A stretch of DNA of 64,000 nt from Cladopsammia gracilis (Eukaryota > Cnidaria > Anthozoa > Scleractinia > Dendrophylliidae): contig JAJGOT010000416.1 in NCBI GenBank assembly GCA_022457155.1, forward strand, positions 62,001 through 126,000, written 5' to 3'. Positions 61,905-64,000 of the stretch are shown here, one piece after another. The notes under the pieces were generated by a model that was given only the letters and a program-made list of their open reading frames with translations, had not been told where the DNA came from and did no database searches. Both the position numbers and the translations under genes were made by a program. The first letter of the stretch is position 1; each line of letters starts with the position of its first letter.

Positions 61905-63093
61905 CACCACCACCACCACCACCACAATTCTCCTCCACCACCACCACCACCACCACAATTCTTTTGTTTTCACCACCACCACCATAATTCTTTTGTTTTT
62001 CACCACCACCACCACCACCACCACAATTCTCCGCCACCACCACCACAATTCTCCTCCACCACCACCACCACCACCACCACAATTCTATTGTTTCACCACC
62101 ACCACCACCACCACCACCACCACCACCACCACAATTCTATTGTTTCACCACCACCACCACCACCACCACCACCACAATTCTCCTCCACCACCACCACCAC
62201 CACCACAATTCTATTGTTTCACCACCACCACCACCACCACCACCACCACCACCACCACCACAATTCTATTGTTTCACCACCACCACCACCACCACCACCA
62301 CCGCCACCACCACAATTCTCCTCCACCACCACCACCACCACAATTCTTTTGTTTTCACCACCACTACCATAATTCTTTTGTTTTTCACCACCACCACCAC
62401 CACCACAATTCTCCTCCACCACCACCACCACCACCACCACAATTCTCCACCACCACCACAACAATTCTATTGTTTCACCACCACCACCACCACAATTCTA
62501 TTGTTTCACCACCACCACCACCACAATTCTCCTCCACCACCACCACCACCACCATGTGGGGTCGATGTGGGGTCGATGTGGTGGTGGTGGTGGTGAAACA
62601 ATAGAATTGTGGTGGTGGTGGTGGTGGTGGTGGAGAATTGTGGTGGTGATGGTGGTGGTGAAACAATAGAATTGTGGTGGTGGTGGTGGTGAAACAATAG
62701 AATTGTGGTGGTGGTGGTAGTGGTGGAGGAGAATTGTGGTGGTGGTGGTGGTGGTGAAAAACAAAAGAATTATGGTAGTGGTGGTGAAAACAAAAGAATT
62801 GTGGTGGTGGTGGTGGTGGAGGAGAATTGTGGTGGTGGTGGTGGTGGTGGTGAAACAATAGAATTGTGGTGGTGGTGGTGGTGGTGGTGGTGGTGGTGGT
62901 GGTGAAACAATAGAATTGTGGTGGTGGTGGTGGTGGTGGTGGAGGAGAATTGTGGTGGTGGTGGCGGAGAATTGTGGTGGTGGTGGTGGTGGTGGTGAAA
63001 AACAAAAGAATTATGGTGGTGGTGGTGAAAACAAAAGAGTTGTGGTGGTGGTGGTGGTGGTGGAGGAGAATTGTGGTGGTGGTGGTGGTGGTG
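61905..63093. repeat. CAC/GTG triplet array forming the palindrome core
   Basis: Left part 61905-62554 is (CAC)n cut by 'acaattctcctcc', 'acaattctattgtttc' and 'acaattcttttgttttc' spacers. The right part 62580-63093 is the mirror image in GTG. Spacer order matches between the arms, except that the left arm has one additional block of about 120 bp. Frames through it give poly-His, poly-Thr, poly-Pro, poly-Val, poly-Gly or poly-Trp and are not genes. Confidence 0.9.
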
Positions 63094-63758
63094 AAAAAAT
63101 TATTGGTCAGTTAAATTAAGACATTATTCATACGGAAAAACAAAGTGGATTCACGAACACGAAGATGAACCAAACGTAAAATCGTTTTTAGAGGAAACCT
63201 TTGCTTCCGAAAAAAAGCCAACAAGGCTTTAGGACTGCAATACGGCCTTATAGTTAATTCGCGCTACGTCCGTAAAGTTATTTCACTCTAACATTTTGTT
63301 CTTGATGTCCTTATCATTTGTGTAGTACATTGATTTGAGTTGTTCTAAATAAAACAGCTTCTGTTGACATAATAATTTCATGAAACCTTAATGCGTTTTG
63401 TTATTACTAAATTTATTTGAACTTAAACAAAGTGCGGGTTTATTGTTTTAGCACGCGCATGAAATTGGTTGCTTTGTTTTTTTTTTCAGAGGTGCTAACT
63501 TTTCATGCAAATTTAGTTCAGTGAAAGTCCGCATAATTAAAAGTTTGAACATTGAAGCTACCTGAAAAGAAATTAAAACTTAAAGTGGGCGATGGCTGGG
63601 AAACTGAAAATCGATATAGAGTCTAGCGATGAAGCGGCAATGAGAATGTTGGGGAAAATAGGAATAAGAAGTGGTTTTTATATTGCGCAATTTTATTGCT
63701 TCTAAACACGAATGTTTCGGAACCCTCTAATAAGTTTTATTCGGTTATAATATCCACA

Positions 63759-63831
63759 GCTTTGATGGTCTAGTGGTTAAGACACTGCGTTGTGGCCGCA
63801 GTAACCCAGGTTCGAGTCCTATGTTTTACTC
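63759..63831 (+). tRNA. tRNA-His-like sequence, right palindrome arm
   Basis: Mirror copy of 61168-61240, with the same GTG anticodon loop 'ttgtggc', intact A and B boxes and the same non-pairing acceptor ends. Confidence 0.55.
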
Positions 63832-64000
63832 TATATATATCTGTAAAGTTATCTGTGTCAGTTGTGTTTTGTTTTGAAGTGAGTTGGAATAGAGCGGGCA
63901 AGTTTGGGCCGGTCTATTGTTCCTATTGTTTTAAGAAGGCCGTTTCGAAGTAACTGAACAAAGTTTTCAAACTTCCAGCGAGTTCAAGTTGAATGAAGGA

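Larger units (their letters stand above)
61001..64000. repeat. ~3 kb palindrome (long inverted repeat), cut by the window end
   Basis: 61001-61904 and 63094-64000 are reverse complements at roughly 99% by eye. They differ at scattered sites, for example 'gaaaaattagc' against 'gaaaagttagc', a TA unit near 61165/63836, and 'cttcctaaaac' against 'cttcttaaaac'. The centre (62555-62579) is flanked by (CAC)n on the left and (GTG)n on the right. Pairing holds up to the last base, so the arms extend past 64000 on the right and before 61001 on the left only if the outer sequence also matches. Confidence 0.9.

Noticed and set aside
61993..63119. Long frames of His, Thr, Pro, Val, Gly or Trp on both strands
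   Set aside because: They are translations of the CAC/GTG triplet array in all frames; no start context, splice sites or non-repeat domain.
63759..63831. Functional tRNA-His gene
   Set aside because: Anticodon arm and pol III boxes are good, but the acceptor stem does not pair and the T stem is imperfect.

Overview
The window looks like animal nuclear DNA. Genes are split by short phase-1 introns with GT..AG borders, AT-rich non-coding DNA is full of small inverted-repeat transposons, and the domain mix (PAN/apple, calcium-binding EGF, short collagen plus Ig on a type II membrane protein, H-type lectin with a Kazal/follistatin-like module) fits an anthozoan cnidarian, most likely a stony coral. 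The organism is inferred from gene content only; nothing here names a species.

Layout. 1-4.1 kb: 5' part of a minus-strand secreted protein gene (signal peptide, PAN domain, fibrinogen-like fragment, two EGF exons), running off the left edge. 4.26-23.59 kb: a repeat block made of a ~3.67 kb tandem unit (four main copies A-D plus fragments), flanked by two opposed copies of a ~1.25 kb element and carrying three nested inverted-repeat transposons. Each unit holds a candidate two-exon gene for a ~118-129 residue secreted protein; two copies read through, two are broken. The block ends inside an EGF exon, which it truncates. 23.6-30.1 kb: remains of EGF exons, then a minus-strand type II membrane protein gene with 24 collagen triplets and three Ig domains. 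30.1-36.1 kb: no confident gene, several transposon relics including part of a tyrosine-recombinase-like (DUF3504/Crypton-type) sequence. 36.1-47.6 kb: a plus-strand gene with at least twelve exons for a secreted lectin with six H-type lectin domains arranged 3 + Kazal-like module + 3. 47.6-61 kb: gene-poor, with a dead LINE end, two unrelated minisatellites that both have a 36 bp period, a 2.8 kb inverted-repeat element and a large inverted repeat. 61.0-64.0 kb: a ~3 kb near-perfect palindrome, cut by the window end, with a CAC/GTG core and a tRNA-His-like sequence in each arm.

The protein genes all look like secreted or surface adhesion/recognition proteins. The most unusual parts are the tandem array with its candidate secreted-protein gene and the terminal palindrome. 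Gene models are splice-site readings by eye, without transcripts or database searches.
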